Shown here: positions 16,978-25,593 of the stretch, piece by piece | How the letters are laid out: every line of letters starts with the position of its first letter | How positions within the stretch are numbered: the stretch's first letter is position 1 | Assembly: GCF_000739085.1 (NCBI RefSeq) | Contig: NZ_CP009110.1 | Location: 4,464,001 to 4,528,000, forward strand | DNA: 64,000 nucleotides | Direction: 5' to 3' | Source of the DNA: Amycolatopsis methanolica 239 | Lineage (GTDB): Bacteria > Actinomycetota > Actinomycetes > Mycobacteriales > Pseudonocardiaceae | Position numbers and translations under genes: made by a program | The notes under the pieces: model-generated | Databases searched by the model: none | What the model was told of the DNA's origin: nothing | Seen by the model: only the letters and a program-made list of their open reading frames with translations

Positions 16978-17388
16978 CCGTCCTATCAGGACACGTGCCC
17001 GGGTGGTGGCGGAGGGGCATGGTCCGGGGGTGGAGCGACAGGAAACGCCCGTGGTCGCGGTGACACGGAGGGCATGGCGTCGGTGGTAATGGAGGGGCAC
17101 GCCCGGTGTCCGTGGAGCGGTGGGTGTGCCCGCGCACTGGTGGTGGGGCGGCGGAATGTGCCCAAGCGTTGGTGGGGGCGGCGAGTGTGCCCGGGTGTTC
17201 ACAGCGGACGGAGCGGCAGGTGCGACCGTTTGGAGCCTTGCGCCGCCCCGGGCGGGGGGGCCACCGCGGGGGCTTGCGGGCGCGTGCCCGCCCGGGGCGG
17301 GGAGTGCGGCATGACCGAGAAATCGAGCAGGTTCCGCAGCGCGATGGGAGCGCTCCCGGTTCGCGGTCACCGCAGCGGAAGGTTGGCC
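16978..17388. other. Intergenic GC-rich stretch without a supported gene
   Basis: About 410 bases after the polymerase IV stop. The text is G-rich on the plus strand (GGTGGTGGGGCGGCGG, GGTGGGGGCGGCGAG) with GTGCCC spacers, giving a weak degenerate periodicity. All frames are open but yield biased Arg/Gly/Pro strings. I see no gene, tRNA or clear terminator; the G-runs could form quadruplexes. Confidence 0.5.
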
Positions 17389-17514
17389 GTGCCGGACAGT
17401 TCGTCCGTGCCGGACAGCTCGGCCGTGCCGGACAGCTCGGCCGTGCCGGACAGCTCGGCCGTGCCGGACAGCTCGGCCGTGCCGGACAGCTCGGCCGTGC
17501 CGGACAGCTCGGCC
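17389..17514. repeat. Minisatellite: seven tandem 18-bp units
   Basis: Seven head-to-tail copies of GTGCCGGACAGCTCGGCC start at 17389, 17407, 17425, 17443, 17461, 17479 and 17497. The first copy has three changes and the other six are identical, and a truncated eighth begins at 17515. Because the unit is a multiple of three, every frame is open (for example repeated VPDSSA on plus, ELSGTA on minus), but no flanking coding context supports a protein. Perfect copies imply recent slippage, so copy number is likely variable between strains and vulnerable to mis-assembly. Confidence 0.9.
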
Positions 17515-17589
17515 GTGCCGGCCGGTGTTCCGGACCGGCCGCTGTCAAACATCCCACCCGGCGGCTACCCGCCGCGCACTCCCCTGAAG

Positions 17590-17755
17590 GGGGCGGCACC
17601 ACCGCGCCTCCACCCCGCACGACCGCGCGCCCGCTCCGCACCGCCGCACGACCACCCCGCACCCCCGCGCCGCCACCCCACACCACTGCGAAGCCACCCC
17701 GCACCGCCGCGCCTCCACCCCGCACCGCCCCACAACCCGGCCCCACCGCACCCAC
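17590..17755. repeat. Degenerate ~21-bp C-rich tandem repeat
   Basis: Following the minisatellite, units close to CCACCCCGCACCGCCGCGCC recur about eight times with drift, nearly free of G runs on the plus strand. Period is about 21 bases. Frames are open by composition only. It adjoins the 5' end of the glycosyltransferase gene. Confidence 0.55.
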
Positions 17756-17816
17756 GTGGGTCACCACGTGACGGGAACCGCGGCGCGGGCCGCCCCCCCA
17801 ATTCGCCGCCGGGCCA

Positions 17817-19257
17817 GTGGGCGTCGTGCTCGTGGTGCAGGCCCTCGTGCTCAGCCTGTTGTCCGGGCGGTACGGGTTCCACCGCGACGAGCTGCACTTC
17901 CTCGCCGCGGGGAAGCGGCTCGCCTGGGGATATGTCGGCCAGCCGCCGGTCACACCGTTGCTCGCCAGGGCCGGAACCGCCATGTACGGCGACAGCCCGG
18001 CCGGTGTCCGCGCGCTGGCCACGGTCGCGGCGCTCGCCGCCGTCCTCCTCGTCGCGCTCGCCGCCCGCGAGGTGAGCGGCGGGCGCAGCGCCCAGACCCT
18101 CGCGTCGGGCGCGGCGGCGCTGTCCTCGTTCGTCCTCGTCGTCGGCCACATGCTCGGCACCGCGACTTTCGACCTGCTGGCGTGGGTGGCGATCGGGCTG
18201 TTGGCGCTACGGCTGCTGCGCACGGGCGACGGCCGGTGGTGGCTCGCGATCGGCGCGGTCGCCGGGGTGGGCCTGGCCAACAAGTGGCTGGTCCTGCTGC
18301 TCCTCTCCGCGGTCGGGGTAGCCGTGCTCGTGACCGGGCCGCGGCACGTGTTCCGCAGCGCGTGGCTCCCCGCGGGCATCCTCGTCGCCGCGGTGCTCGC
18401 CGCGCCGGTCGTGTGGTGGCAGGCCACGCACGGCTGGCCGCTGCTCACCGTCGCGGGCGGCATCAGCGAGGACGACGGCGCCGAGAACCGCATCCTGTTC
18501 GTCCCGCTCCAACTGGTCTACCTGTCGCCGGTGCTGGTGCCAGCGTGGATCGCCGGGATGGTGCGGCTCTCGGCGCGACCCGCGGCTGCGCTGGGCCCGC
18601 GCGCTCGTCGTGGCCTACTACGTGGTGTGCGTGGAACTGCTGGTCCTCGGCGGCAAGCCGTACTACTCGATCCCGCTGCTGGTGCTGCTGATGGCCGCGG
18701 GCGCCGAACCCACCGTGCGCTGGCTCGCCTGCGGACGGCGCGCGGCCCGGCGTGCCCTGGCCTGCGCCCTCGTGGTGCTCGGGGCCGCGATGTCGCTCGT
18801 CGTGGCGCTGCCGGTGCTGCCGCCGGGCGGGCTGAACCCGGTGCTGGCGATGAACAAGGAAGAGGGCGAGCAGGTCGGCTGGCCGGAGTTCACCGCGACG
18901 GTAGCCGGGGTCTGGCAGCAGACCCCGGAGCCGCAGCGGGCCACGGCGGTGATCCTGACGCGCAACTACGGCCAGGCCGGGGCCATCGAGCGCTACGGCC
19001 CGGACCTCGGGCTGCCGCAGCCCTATTCCGGCCACATGTCCTTCGCCGACTGGGGCCCGCCGCCGGACAGCCACACCGGCCCGGTCGTCCTGGTCGGCGC
19101 GACCACCATGGCCGGCGTCCACGACTGCCGCGTCGCCGCCGAACACGACAACGGGCTCGGCCTCGACAACGACGAACAGGGCACCGTCGTCACCGTCTGC
19201 GGCGTGCTCACCCGGCCGTGGTCGGAACTCTGGCCGCAACTACGACACTTCTACTGA
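17817..19257 (+). pseudogene. GT39/ArnT-like polyprenyl-sugar glycosyltransferase, one frameshift
   Basis: Polytopic membrane glycosyltransferase of the PMT_2/ArnT clan. The N-terminal catalytic loop is [20 protein letters not shown], with [13 protein letters not shown] following; many hydrophobic helices follow ([24 protein letters not shown]) and the C-terminal soluble part includes [12 protein letters not shown] and [13 protein letters not shown]. Near 18575 the frame breaks; adding two bases (GGCGCGCGACC for GGCGCGACC) restores [20 protein letters not shown]. Corrected length is 480 aa, normal for the family. It would transfer a sugar from a polyprenyl phosphate donor outside the membrane. 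The 5' end is uncertain: a C7 run at ~17795 may hide an earlier GTG start at 17768. Confidence 0.75.
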
Positions 19258-19348
19258 TCCGCCTTTTCGGACACGCCCGGAATTCCCCCGATCGAGGCAC
19301 TTTTCACTCTATGGTGCGCGGGCGACGCCGCGATTCGTGGAGGTGCCC

Positions 19349-20131
19349 ATGCGTTATCAGGTGCTGCGCCCGCCGTACTGCTACCGCTGGGCCGTCCTGA
19401 TCTCCGTGGTGCTCGTGACGATCTCACTGATCATTTCGCTGTCCTGGTCCGGCGCCGAAGGCAGTCCCGTCGCATCCCAGCCCGAACCCGGACAACCGGT
19501 CCGCGCCACCTCCACCCCGCCGCCCGCGCCCGGCCCGCCCGTCCGGACGACCGCCCGACCCGGCCGGTTCGTGGCGCTGACCTTCGACGACGGCCCCGAT
19601 CCCGCCTACACACCGCAGATCCTCGACCTGCTCACCCAGCACGGCGCCGTGGCCACCTTCTGCATGGTCGGCGCGCAGGTGCGCCGCCACCCGGAACTGG
19701 TGGAATTGGTCGTGCGGCGGGGAATGCGCCTGTGCGACCACACGGTCAGCCACGACGAAGAACTCGCGAAACGCAACGAGGCGCGCATTTCCGCGGACAT
19801 CACCGGAGCGCTGGCGGATCTGCGGCTCGCGGCCGACGGCGACGTTCCGGTTCCCTATTTCCGCGCGCCCGGTGGCAACTGGTCGGAAACGATCATCGCG
19901 ATCGCTTCCCGCGAAGGGATGGCACCTTTGGGCTGGTCGGTCGATTCGCGCGATTGGACGCTTCCGGGCTCGCCCGCGATCGTGGCGACGGTGCGGCAGG
20001 CCGTGCACCCCGGCGCGGTGATCCTGCTCCACGACGGCGGCGGCCAGCGGCGGCAGACCGTCGCCGCCCTCGCCGAGTTGCTGCCGTGGCTCGTCGCGCA
20101 GGGGTACCAGTTCGACTTCCCGGCCACCTGA
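19349..20131 (+). CDS. Membrane-anchored NodB-type polysaccharide deacetylase
   Basis: 260-aa carbohydrate esterase family 4 enzyme. A cytosolic tail and one N-terminal transmembrane helix ([20 protein letters not shown]) are followed by a Pro/Thr-rich linker (~residues 45-75) and the NodB domain. Visible motifs are MT1 [10 protein letters not shown]2 HTVSHDEE (metal His pair), MT3 [11 protein letters not shown]4 DSRDWTLPG and MT5 ILLHDGGG. It would remove N- or O-acetyl groups from cell-wall glycans on the outer face. The ATG at 19349 has GGAGG five bases upstream. It lies 91 bases after the GT39 gene on the same strand, and both act on the cell envelope. The next operon starts after 84 bases. 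Confidence 0.9.
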   Translation: MRYQVLRPPYCYRWAVLISVVLVTISLIISLSWSGAEGSPVASQPEPGQPVRATSTPPPAPGPPVRTTARPGRFVALTFDDGPDPAYTPQILDLLTQHGAVATFCMVGAQVRRHPELVELVVRRGMRLCDHTVSHDEELAKRNEARISADITGALADLRLAADGDVPVPYFRAPGGNWSETIIAIASREGMAPLGWSVDSRDWTLPGSPAIVATVRQAVHPGAVILLHDGGGQRRQTVAALAELLPWLVAQGYQFDFPAT

Positions 20132-20142
20132 CCCACGGATTT

Positions 20143-20181
20143 CAACTCACAGTTGACGCCTTCAACACGCAGTTGTAGCGT
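20143..20181 (+). promoter_or_regulatory. Twin dyad operator overlapping the ABC-transporter operon promoter
   Basis: Two dyads with a 20-base period: CAACTCACAGTTG (20143-20155, perfect) and CAACACGCAGTTG (20163-20175, CAAC-5-GTTG). They overlap a promoter-like pair, TTGACG (20153-20158) and TAGCGT (20176-20181), spaced 17. Two helical turns between centres suit a tetramer or two cooperating dimers. The likely binder is the YheO-type domain encoded by the last gene of the operon. That is inference. Confidence 0.6.
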
Positions 20182-20215
20182 CCCTGCTCATCGTTCGATC
20201 GGGTGAGGAGATGCG

Positions 20216-21160
20216 ATGTCTGCGAGGTCACGGGTGACGCGCTGGGGCGCGCTGGTAGTCGGCTGCCTGCTGCTCACGGCAGCCTGCGGTGGCGGGTCCG
20301 ACGGCGCCGGGGACGCCGCCACCACCGGATCGGGCGTGCCGGACACCGCGGCGATCCTGCAGGGCGTCACCAAGGACCCGCAGCTCGCCGCGGGCCTGCC
20401 TGCTCCGGTCGCCCAGGCAGGCAAGCTCAACATCGGCTCGAACATGCAGTCCGCGCCGAACAACTTCTACTCCGCCGACGGCAAGACGCCCGTCGGGTTC
20501 GAGGTGGACATCGCCAAGGCCGTCGCGGCCAAGCTGGGCCTGACCGTCCAGCACACCGACATGGCCTTCGGCTCGCTGATCACCAGCCTGCAGTCCGGGC
20601 GCCTCGACCTGACGATGGCCGGGATGAACGACACGCAGGCCCGCCAGCAGCAGATCGATTTCGTGGATTACTTCACCTCCGGCATCACGATCATGGTCCG
20701 CAAGGGCAACCCGGACGGCATCACCGGCCCGGACTCGCTGTGCGGCAACACCGTCGCGGTCGTGCAGGGCACCAGCCACCAGACCTTCGCCGCCGAGCAG
20801 AGCGCCAAGTGCGTCCAGGCCGGCAAGCCGGAGGTCACCACGACGGCCACCGACAGCGACTCGCAGAACCAGAACCAGCTGCGCACCGGCCGCGTCGCGG
20901 CCATCCTCAACGACCTGCCGACCGCCGCCTACGTCAGCAAGAACGCGGGCGGCGGTGAGTTCTTCGAGGTGGTGCCGGGCGAGCCGATCAACGGCGGGCC
21001 GTACGGCATCGGCGTCAACAAGGCCAACCCGCAGCTGCGCGACGCCGTCGCCGCCGCACTGAGGGCGCTCGTCGACGACGGCACGTACGGCCGGATCCTC
21101 GACGCGTGGGGCGTCAAGCAGGGCGCGATCACGAAGGTGACCGTCAATGCCGGAAGCTGA
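20216..21160 (+). CDS. ABC transporter substrate-binding lipoprotein, amino-acid type (SBP_bac_3)
   Basis: 314-aa extracellular solute-binding protein of family 3 (polar amino acids, opines). A signal peptide ends in the lipobox LTAAC (lipidated Cys24), and a low-complexity GGGSDGAGDAA linker follows. Domain signatures are GFEVDIAKAVAAKLGLTV, FGSLITSLQSGRLDLTMAGM, VDYFTSGITIMVRKGN and YGIGVNKANPQLRDAVAAAL. It captures an amino acid outside the membrane and delivers it to the permease encoded downstream, whose ATG overlaps its 3' end by 14 bases. It is the first gene after the twin operator. The ligand is not readable; the aminotransferase at the end of the operon suggests an amino acid or amine. 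Confidence 0.92.
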   Translation: MSARSRVTRWGALVVGCLLLTAACGGGSDGAGDAATTGSGVPDTAAILQGVTKDPQLAAGLPAPVAQAGKLNIGSNMQSAPNNFYSADGKTPVGFEVDIAKAVAAKLGLTVQHTDMAFGSLITSLQSGRLDLTMAGMNDTQARQQQIDFVDYFTSGITIMVRKGNPDGITGPDSLCGNTVAVVQGTSHQTFAAEQSAKCVQAGKPEVTTTATDSDSQNQNQLRTGRVAAILNDLPTAAYVSKNAGGGEFFEVVPGEPINGGPYGIGVNKANPQLRDAVAAALRALVDDGTYGRILDAWGVKQGAITKVTVNAGS

Positions 21161-22008
21161 CCTGACCACCCGGGCGCCGCAGGCCGAACTGCCCATCGTG
21201 CGCCTGCGGCACTGGGGTCGCTGGGTGTCGGCGGTAGTCATCGTCGCCCTGCTCGCCGGGCTCGGCGTGGTGCTCGCGCAGGCGCAGATCCAGTACGACA
21301 CGGTGCCGGAGTTCCTGTGGTACCACGTGATGCTGGCCGGCCTGCTCAACACCGTCCTGCTCGCGGTGATCGCGCAGACCGTGGCGATCGTCATCGGCGT
21401 GGTGATCGCGCTGATGCGCCGGTCGGCCAACCCGGTCGCGCGTGTCGTCGCCGCGGTCTACATCTGGCTGTTCCGCGGACTGCCGGTGCTGCTGCAGATC
21501 CTGATCTGGTTCAACCTGGCGCTGGTGTTCGAGTTCGTCTCGATCCCGCTGCCGTTCGGCGGCGGCTACCTGGTGCACGAGCCGACCAACGTCGTCGTCA
21601 GCGCGTTCGTCGCCGCGCTGCTCGGCCTCGCGCTCAACGAAAGCGCCTACATGGCCGAGATCGTGCGCGCCGGCCTGAACAGCGTCGACCGCGGGCAGAC
21701 CGAGGCGGCGAAGTCGATCGGCATGACCCCGGCCATGACGCTGCGGCGGATCGTGCTACCGCAGGCGATGCGGGTGATCATCCCGCCGACCGGCAACGAC
21801 TTCATCAACATGCTCAAGGGCACCTCGATGGCGTCGGTGATCGGCGTGACCGAGCTGATCCACGCGGCCAACAACATCTCGTCCAACAACTTGCTGGTCA
21901 TGGAGACGCTGCTGGCGGCCGCGATCTGGTACATGGTCGTGGTCACCGTCGCCAGCGTCGGCCAGCACTACCTGGAACGCGCGTTCGCGGGCGACCAGCG
22001 GTCCGCGC
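21147..22008 (+). pseudogene. Amino-acid ABC permease, 3' end lost at a deletion junction
   Basis: HisM/GlnP-type inner-membrane permease. Transmembrane helices are visible (VSAVVIVALLAGLGVVLA, LLAVIAQTVAIVIGVVIAL) along with the coupling-loop EAA motif in EAAKSIGMTPAMTLRRIVLPQ and NDFINMLKGTSMASVIGV. It is essentially complete to [11 protein letters not shown] (about 285 residues), but no stop follows: at about 22008 the sequence jumps directly into the middle of the ATPase gene in another frame. The permease frame then stays open by chance and even runs into the aminotransferase frame, which should not be read as one protein. The normal stop and intergenic sequence have been deleted or lost in assembly. 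Confidence 0.8.
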
Positions 22009-22500
22009 TACATCGGCATGGTGTTCCAGCGGTTCAACCTGTTCGCGCACCGCACCGTGCTGCAGAACGTCACCGAGGGCCCGGTCCGGGTGCGTGGGGT
22101 GTCCCCCGCCGAGGCCCGTCGCACCGCGCTGGGCCTGCTGGACCGGGTCGGCCTCGCGCACCGCGCCGACGCCCACCCCGACCAGCTCTCCGGCGGCCAG
22201 CAGCAGCGCGTCGCGATCGCGCGGGCGCTGGCCATGAAACCGAAGCTGATGCTGTTCGACGAGCCGACCTCGGCGCTGGACCCGGAACTGGTCGGCGAGG
22301 TCCTGGAGGTGATGACCTCGCTCGCGGCCGAAGGGATGACAATGGTCGTCGTGACACACGAAATGGGGTTCGCGCGGGAGGTGGCCGACGAGGTCGTCTT
22401 CATGGCCGACGGCGCGGTCGTGGAGACCGGGCCACCCGCGCAGGTCCTGGGCGCGCCGGAGCACAGGCGCACCCGTCAGTTCCTGGCGCGCATCCTCTGA
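22009..22500 (+). pseudogene. Amino-acid ABC ATPase, N-terminal third missing
   Basis: GlnQ/HisP-type ATPase that begins abruptly at [20 protein letters not shown], i.e. at the Q-loop. The signature motif [17 protein letters not shown], Walker B ([14 protein letters not shown]), D-loop and switch His ([13 protein letters not shown]) are intact. The preceding ~85 residues with Walker A (GxSGSGKST) are absent, so the encoded protein could not bind ATP. About 250-300 bases appear to be missing at the junction. The in-frame ATG at 22018 is only the conserved Met of the Q-loop. The stop (22498-22500) overlaps the start of the aminotransferase-regulator gene, so the operon order was permease, ATPase, fusion protein. 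Confidence 0.82.
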
Positions 22501-24221
22501 TGGCCAGGATCTCGCCCAGCTACCTGCTCCAGTTCGACGAGCCCGCCGGCTACCTGGACTTCGCCCGCTACGGCCCGCCCTCGCACGCCGTCGTGGACAC
22601 CACCGCGCGCCTGCTGCACGCTTCGGGCAAGGCCGGTCCGTCCACAGTGGACGACCTGATGCGGCAGGAGATCCGCGCGAAGGCGGCCGTGGCGCGGTTG
22701 TGCGGCACCGACACCGACCACGTCGTCCTGCTGCCCCACACCAGCCAGGGCCTGTTCCAGGCCGCGTTCAACGCCCCGGCGGGCGAGGTGCTGGTGTCGG
22801 CCGCGGAGTTCCCGGCCAACACCTACCCGTGGGCGCGGGCCGAGGAGGCCGGGCGGATCACGCTGCGGCGGATACGCTGCCGCCACGTGACCCCGGAGGT
22901 CGTCGCGACGGAACTGGGCCCGGACACGGCGGTGGTGTCGGTCAGCGCGGTCGACTTCCGCACCGGCTACCGCGCGGACCTCGCCGCGCTGCGCGAAACC
23001 GTGGGCGACCGGCTGCTCGTGGTCGACGGCATCCAGGGCTTCGGGGTGGTCGACGCGCCGTGGGACGCGGCGGACGTGCTGGTCGTCGGCGGCCAGAAGT
23101 GGCTGCGCGCAGGCTGGGGCACCGGGTTCGCGGTGCTGTCGGACCGGGCGCTGGAGCGGATGCGGCCGGTGCTGTCGGGCTGGACCGGCGCGCACGACGC
23201 CGGGCTGTTCGACGACGAGATCCACCCGCCGGCGGAGTTCGCGGCGTCGTGGTCGGTGAGCAACCTGAGCCCCGTGACGTCGGGCGCCTTCGCCGCGGCG
23301 CTGGAGCTGGTCGAGGAGGCCGGGGTCGCGGCCATCGAGTCGCGCATCGCCGAGCGCGTGGGCGAACTGGAGGAGATGCTGCGCTCGCTCGGCGCGGAGA
23401 TCGTATCGGCGACCGACCGGCGCGCCGGGATCCTCGCGTTCAGCCTGCCCGGACACCCGGCGGAACGGGTCGGGGCGGTGCTGGCCGCGGAGGGCATCGC
23501 GGCGACCGTGCGCACCGAACACGTGCGGCTGTCCCCACACGCGTCCACGCCGGTGTCGGCCGTCGAGGCCGTCCGCACCGCGCTGGAGCATCTGTCCCGC
23601 CCGCTGCCCGCCAGCCGGGTGCCGTCCGCGGCCGCCACAGACTCGGTGCTGTCCGCGCTGGTCCCGGCGGTGAGCGGGCTGGCCGCGATGCTCGGCCCCG
23701 GCAACGAGGTCGTGCTGCACGACCTGTCCAAGCTGCCCGACTCGATCGTCGCCATCGCGGGCGGGATCACCGGCCGCGAACCCGGCGGGCCAATGACGGA
23801 CCTGCTGCTCGGGCTGGTCCGCCGCGGCACGACGCACGACCTGACCAACTACGAGACCCACGGCCCGGACGGCAGGCCGATCCGCTCGTCAACGATCTTC
23901 CTGCGCGATCCGGACGGCGTGGCGATCGGCTGCCTGTGCGTGAACAGCGAGGTGACGCAGGGGCCGGCGAGCGAGATGCGGGCCGAAAGCTTCCCGCCGG
24001 ACGTGGACAGCCTGCAGCGGTTCCTGGTCGACCGGGCGGTCGCGCAGGCGGGGATCCCGGTGGGGCTGATGAAGAAGAAGCACAAGGCCGCGGTGGTGCG
24101 GGAACTCGACGAGGCGGGGTTCTTCCTCATCAAGGACGCGGTGGACTTCCTCGCCGGTGAACTGGAGGTCACCCGCTACACCATCTACAACTACCTGAAC
24201 GAAATCCGCGCCGAGGCATGA
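22500..24221 (+). CDS. Class V aminotransferase fused to YheO-like PAS and DauR-type HTH
   Basis: 573-aa fusion. Residues 1-~370 are a PLP-dependent class V (cysteine-desulfurase-like) aminotransferase: VVLLPHTSQGLFQAAFNAP, LVVDGIQGFGVVDAPWDAAD, and Schiff-base Lys200 in VVGGQKWLRAGWGTG. Residues ~375-495 match the YheO-like PAS domain (LGPGNEVVLHDLSKLPDSIV, AIAGGITGREPGGPMTD, GVAIGCLCVNSEV), and ~505-573 the HTH_22 of DauR/YheO regulators (LDEAGFFLIKDAVDFLAGEL, VTRYTIYNYLNE). DauR represses D-arginine use in Pseudomonas. Here enzyme and regulator share one chain, reversed relative to MocR proteins. The ATG overlaps the ATPase stop (TGATG). It probably senses and converts the imported amino acid and controls the twin operator upstream. 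A lost stop codon near 23610 could also have created the fusion. Confidence 0.83.
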   Translation: MARISPSYLLQFDEPAGYLDFARYGPPSHAVVDTTARLLHASGKAGPSTVDDLMRQEIRAKAAVARLCGTDTDHVVLLPHTSQGLFQAAFNAPAGEVLVSAAEFPANTYPWARAEEAGRITLRRIRCRHVTPEVVATELGPDTAVVSVSAVDFRTGYRADLAALRETVGDRLLVVDGIQGFGVVDAPWDAADVLVVGGQKWLRAGWGTGFAVLSDRALERMRPVLSGWTGAHDAGLFDDEIHPPAEFAASWSVSNLSPVTSGAFAAALELVEEAGVAAIESRIAERVGELEEMLRSLGAEIVSATDRRAGILAFSLPGHPAERVGAVLAAEGIAATVRTEHVRLSPHASTPVSAVEAVRTALEHLSRPLPASRVPSAAATDSVLSALVPAVSGLAAMLGPGNEVVLHDLSKLPDSIVAIAGGITGREPGGPMTDLLLGLVRRGTTHDLTNYETHGPDGRPIRSSTIFLRDPDGVAIGCLCVNSEVTQGPASEMRAESFPPDVDSLQRFLVDRAVAQAGIPVGLMKKKHKAAVVRELDEAGFFLIKDAVDFLAGELEVTRYTIYNYLNEIRAEA

Positions 24222-24250
24222 TCGGTCCTTCTCCGGGGTAAGAGGCAGGG

Positions 24251-24451
24251 GTGACCGGACCGCAGAACCCGGAGAAGGACCCGCAGGACTGGACGACGGG
24301 TGAGGAGCAGATGACCGGCCCGCAGCGCTCGTACCTGCAGACACTGGCTCGCGAGGCCGGTGAGGAGCTGCCGGCGGACCTGACCAAGGCCGAGGCGTCG
24401 CAGCTCATCGACCGGCTGCAGGAGAAGACCGGCCGCGGCACGGACAGCTGA
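24251..24451 (+). CDS. DUF3072 small protein
   Basis: 66-aa acidic soluble protein matching DUF3072, a short actinobacterial/proteobacterial family of unknown function. Diagnostic segments are EKDPQDWTTGEEQMTGPQRS, YLQTLAREAGEELP and LTKAEASQLIDRLQEKTGR, the last being a SAP/H-NS-like helix pair often annotated as a DNA- or protein-binding motif. It starts with GTG at 24251 after GAGGCAGGGG. It lies 29 bases behind the fusion gene on the same strand but has its own purine-rich leader, so it may or may not be in the operon. Complete by length. Confidence 0.82.
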   Translation: MTGPQNPEKDPQDWTTGEEQMTGPQRSYLQTLAREAGEELPADLTKAEASQLIDRLQEKTGRGTDS

Positions 24452-24594
24452 GCGCCGGACCGGCGCCGGGGTTGGGCGCCGGTCCGGGCGCCAGCGAGCA
24501 ACCCGCCCTTGCGGGCGGGGCCTCCGCGTCTGGGACGCGCCCGGGGTGCCCGCCCACGGCCGCCGGCGTGGTGGCTCAGGAACCCGAAAGCGAC

Positions 24595-24678
24595 ACTCGC
24601 GGGCGTGAGCGCGGAACTCGCGCCCGCCAACGTGGGACTCGCGCCCGCCAACGTGGGACTCGCGCCCGTGAGCGTGGG
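24595..24678. repeat. Four tandem 21-bp units
   Basis: Units begin at 24595, 24616, 24637 and 24658. The second and third are identical (ACTCGCGCCCGCCAACGTGG plus G); the first and fourth carry GTGAGC in place of GCCAAC. The block sits in the ~300-base gap before the phosphoesterase relic. Period is a multiple of three, so frames stay open without coding support. Confidence 0.85.
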
Positions 24679-24748
24679 GCGAGTGGGCAGGTGGCGCGGG
24701 AACTTCGGGGCAGGGGTTCGCGTGGGTGCGGGAAGGTTCATCGCACGG

Positions 24749-25531
24749 GTGGGGATCGTTCCACGAGGGGACATCGGGACGTCAGACCTGATCACCAGGC
24801 TGGGCGCGACTTTTCAGCCCAGGAGGCGGTGTATCCGACACAACCCCTTCCCCGGTCTCGCTCGCCGGGCCCTGCTGCAGGCCGCGGTGGGCACCCCCGT
24901 CGCGGCGGCGGCCGTGCTCGGCGCGCAGCCCGCTCAGGCCGCCGAGGCGGCGGGCGGTCCGGCCGACGCCGAGAGCCCGCGCTTCACCCTCGCGGTCGTG
25001 CCCGACGGCCAATACCTCTTCGACGAGGGCGGCTCCGACCCCGAGCCGGTCCGGGCGACCTTCCGCCACGTCATCGACCGGCGCCGGGAGGACGGCATCG
25101 TCTTCCTCGCGCACCTCGGCGACGTCACCGAGCACGACACGGCGACCGAGATGCGCCTCGCCGACGACGTCTTCCGCACGATCGACGGCCGCATGCCCTA
25201 CAGCGTCCTCGGCGGCAACCACGACGTCTCCGGCGACGACCAGCGCGGCGACACGCCCTACCTGCGGACGTTCGGCCCGCGCCGTTTCGCCCACTCGGTC
25301 ACCTACCAGGGTTCCTCGCCCGACGGATACAACAGCTTCCACATCTTCCGCGCCGCCGGACGGCAGTGGCTGCTGCTCGCGCTGGACTGGCGCGTCTCGG
25401 ACGCGGGGATCGCCTGGACGAAGGGCGTCCTGGACGCGCACCGGGGGCTGCCGACGATCCTCACCACCCACGACCTCGTCTAGCCCGAAGACGGCGGCGG
25501 CGCGCACCTGTCCGACCACGGGCAGCACTGA
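24749..25531 (+). pseudogene. Secreted calcineurin-like metallophosphoesterase, truncated by a stop and 3' loss
   Basis: N-terminal half of an exported metallophosphoesterase. A Tat-like leader (ARRALLQAAVGTPVAAAAVL, then AQPAQAAEA) precedes RFTLAVVPDGQYLFDEGG, FLAHLGDVTEHDTATEM, YSVLGGNHDVSGDDQRGDT and ALDWRVSDAGIAWTKGVLD, the usual GD-GNHD metal motifs. After TILTTHDLV a TAG (25481) interrupts the frame, yet PEDGGGAHLSDHGQH continues in the same frame to a TGA at 25529, matching the family's AHLSDxGQ segment. The remaining half, with the GHxH motif, is absent. The VPDTQ of relatives is VPDGQ here. No good start exists; a GTG at 24749 is the nearest in frame. Inactive relic or assembly loss. 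Confidence 0.68.
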
Positions 25532-25582
25532 CGGAAACGGGCCCGCTCCCCCTGTCCATCGGGGAACGGGCCCATTTTCCGT
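25531..25582. terminator. Strong bidirectional terminator
   Basis: GGGCCCGCTCCCC (25539-25551) pairs with GGGGAACGGGCCC (25561-25573) with a single mismatch, and the outer ACGGAAA/TTTTCCGT arms extend the stem. A T-run follows on the plus strand and an A-run gives one on the minus strand. It separates the phosphoesterase relic from the convergent LLM oxidoreductase gene. Confidence 0.8.
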
Positions 25583-25593
25583 TGCCGGCGGGC

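Noticed and set aside
17389..17514. CRISPR array
   Set aside because: Units are contiguous without spacers and no cas genes are nearby; likewise for the 21-bp and 37-bp repeats.
17367..17552. Repeat protein with ELSGTA or VPDSSA units
   Set aside because: Open frames result from an 18-bp unit divisible by three; no start, SD or flanking coding sequence supports translation.
22018..22500. Complete short ATPase starting at ATG 22018
   Set aside because: That Met belongs to the conserved Q-loop MVFQ motif, and Walker A is missing, so it is a truncation rather than a true start.
21147..24221. A 1024-aa frame joining permease, middle region and aminotransferase-regulator
   Set aside because: The middle is the wrong frame of the ABC ATPase; the frame is open only because the permease stop was lost at 22008. 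The three proteins are called separately.
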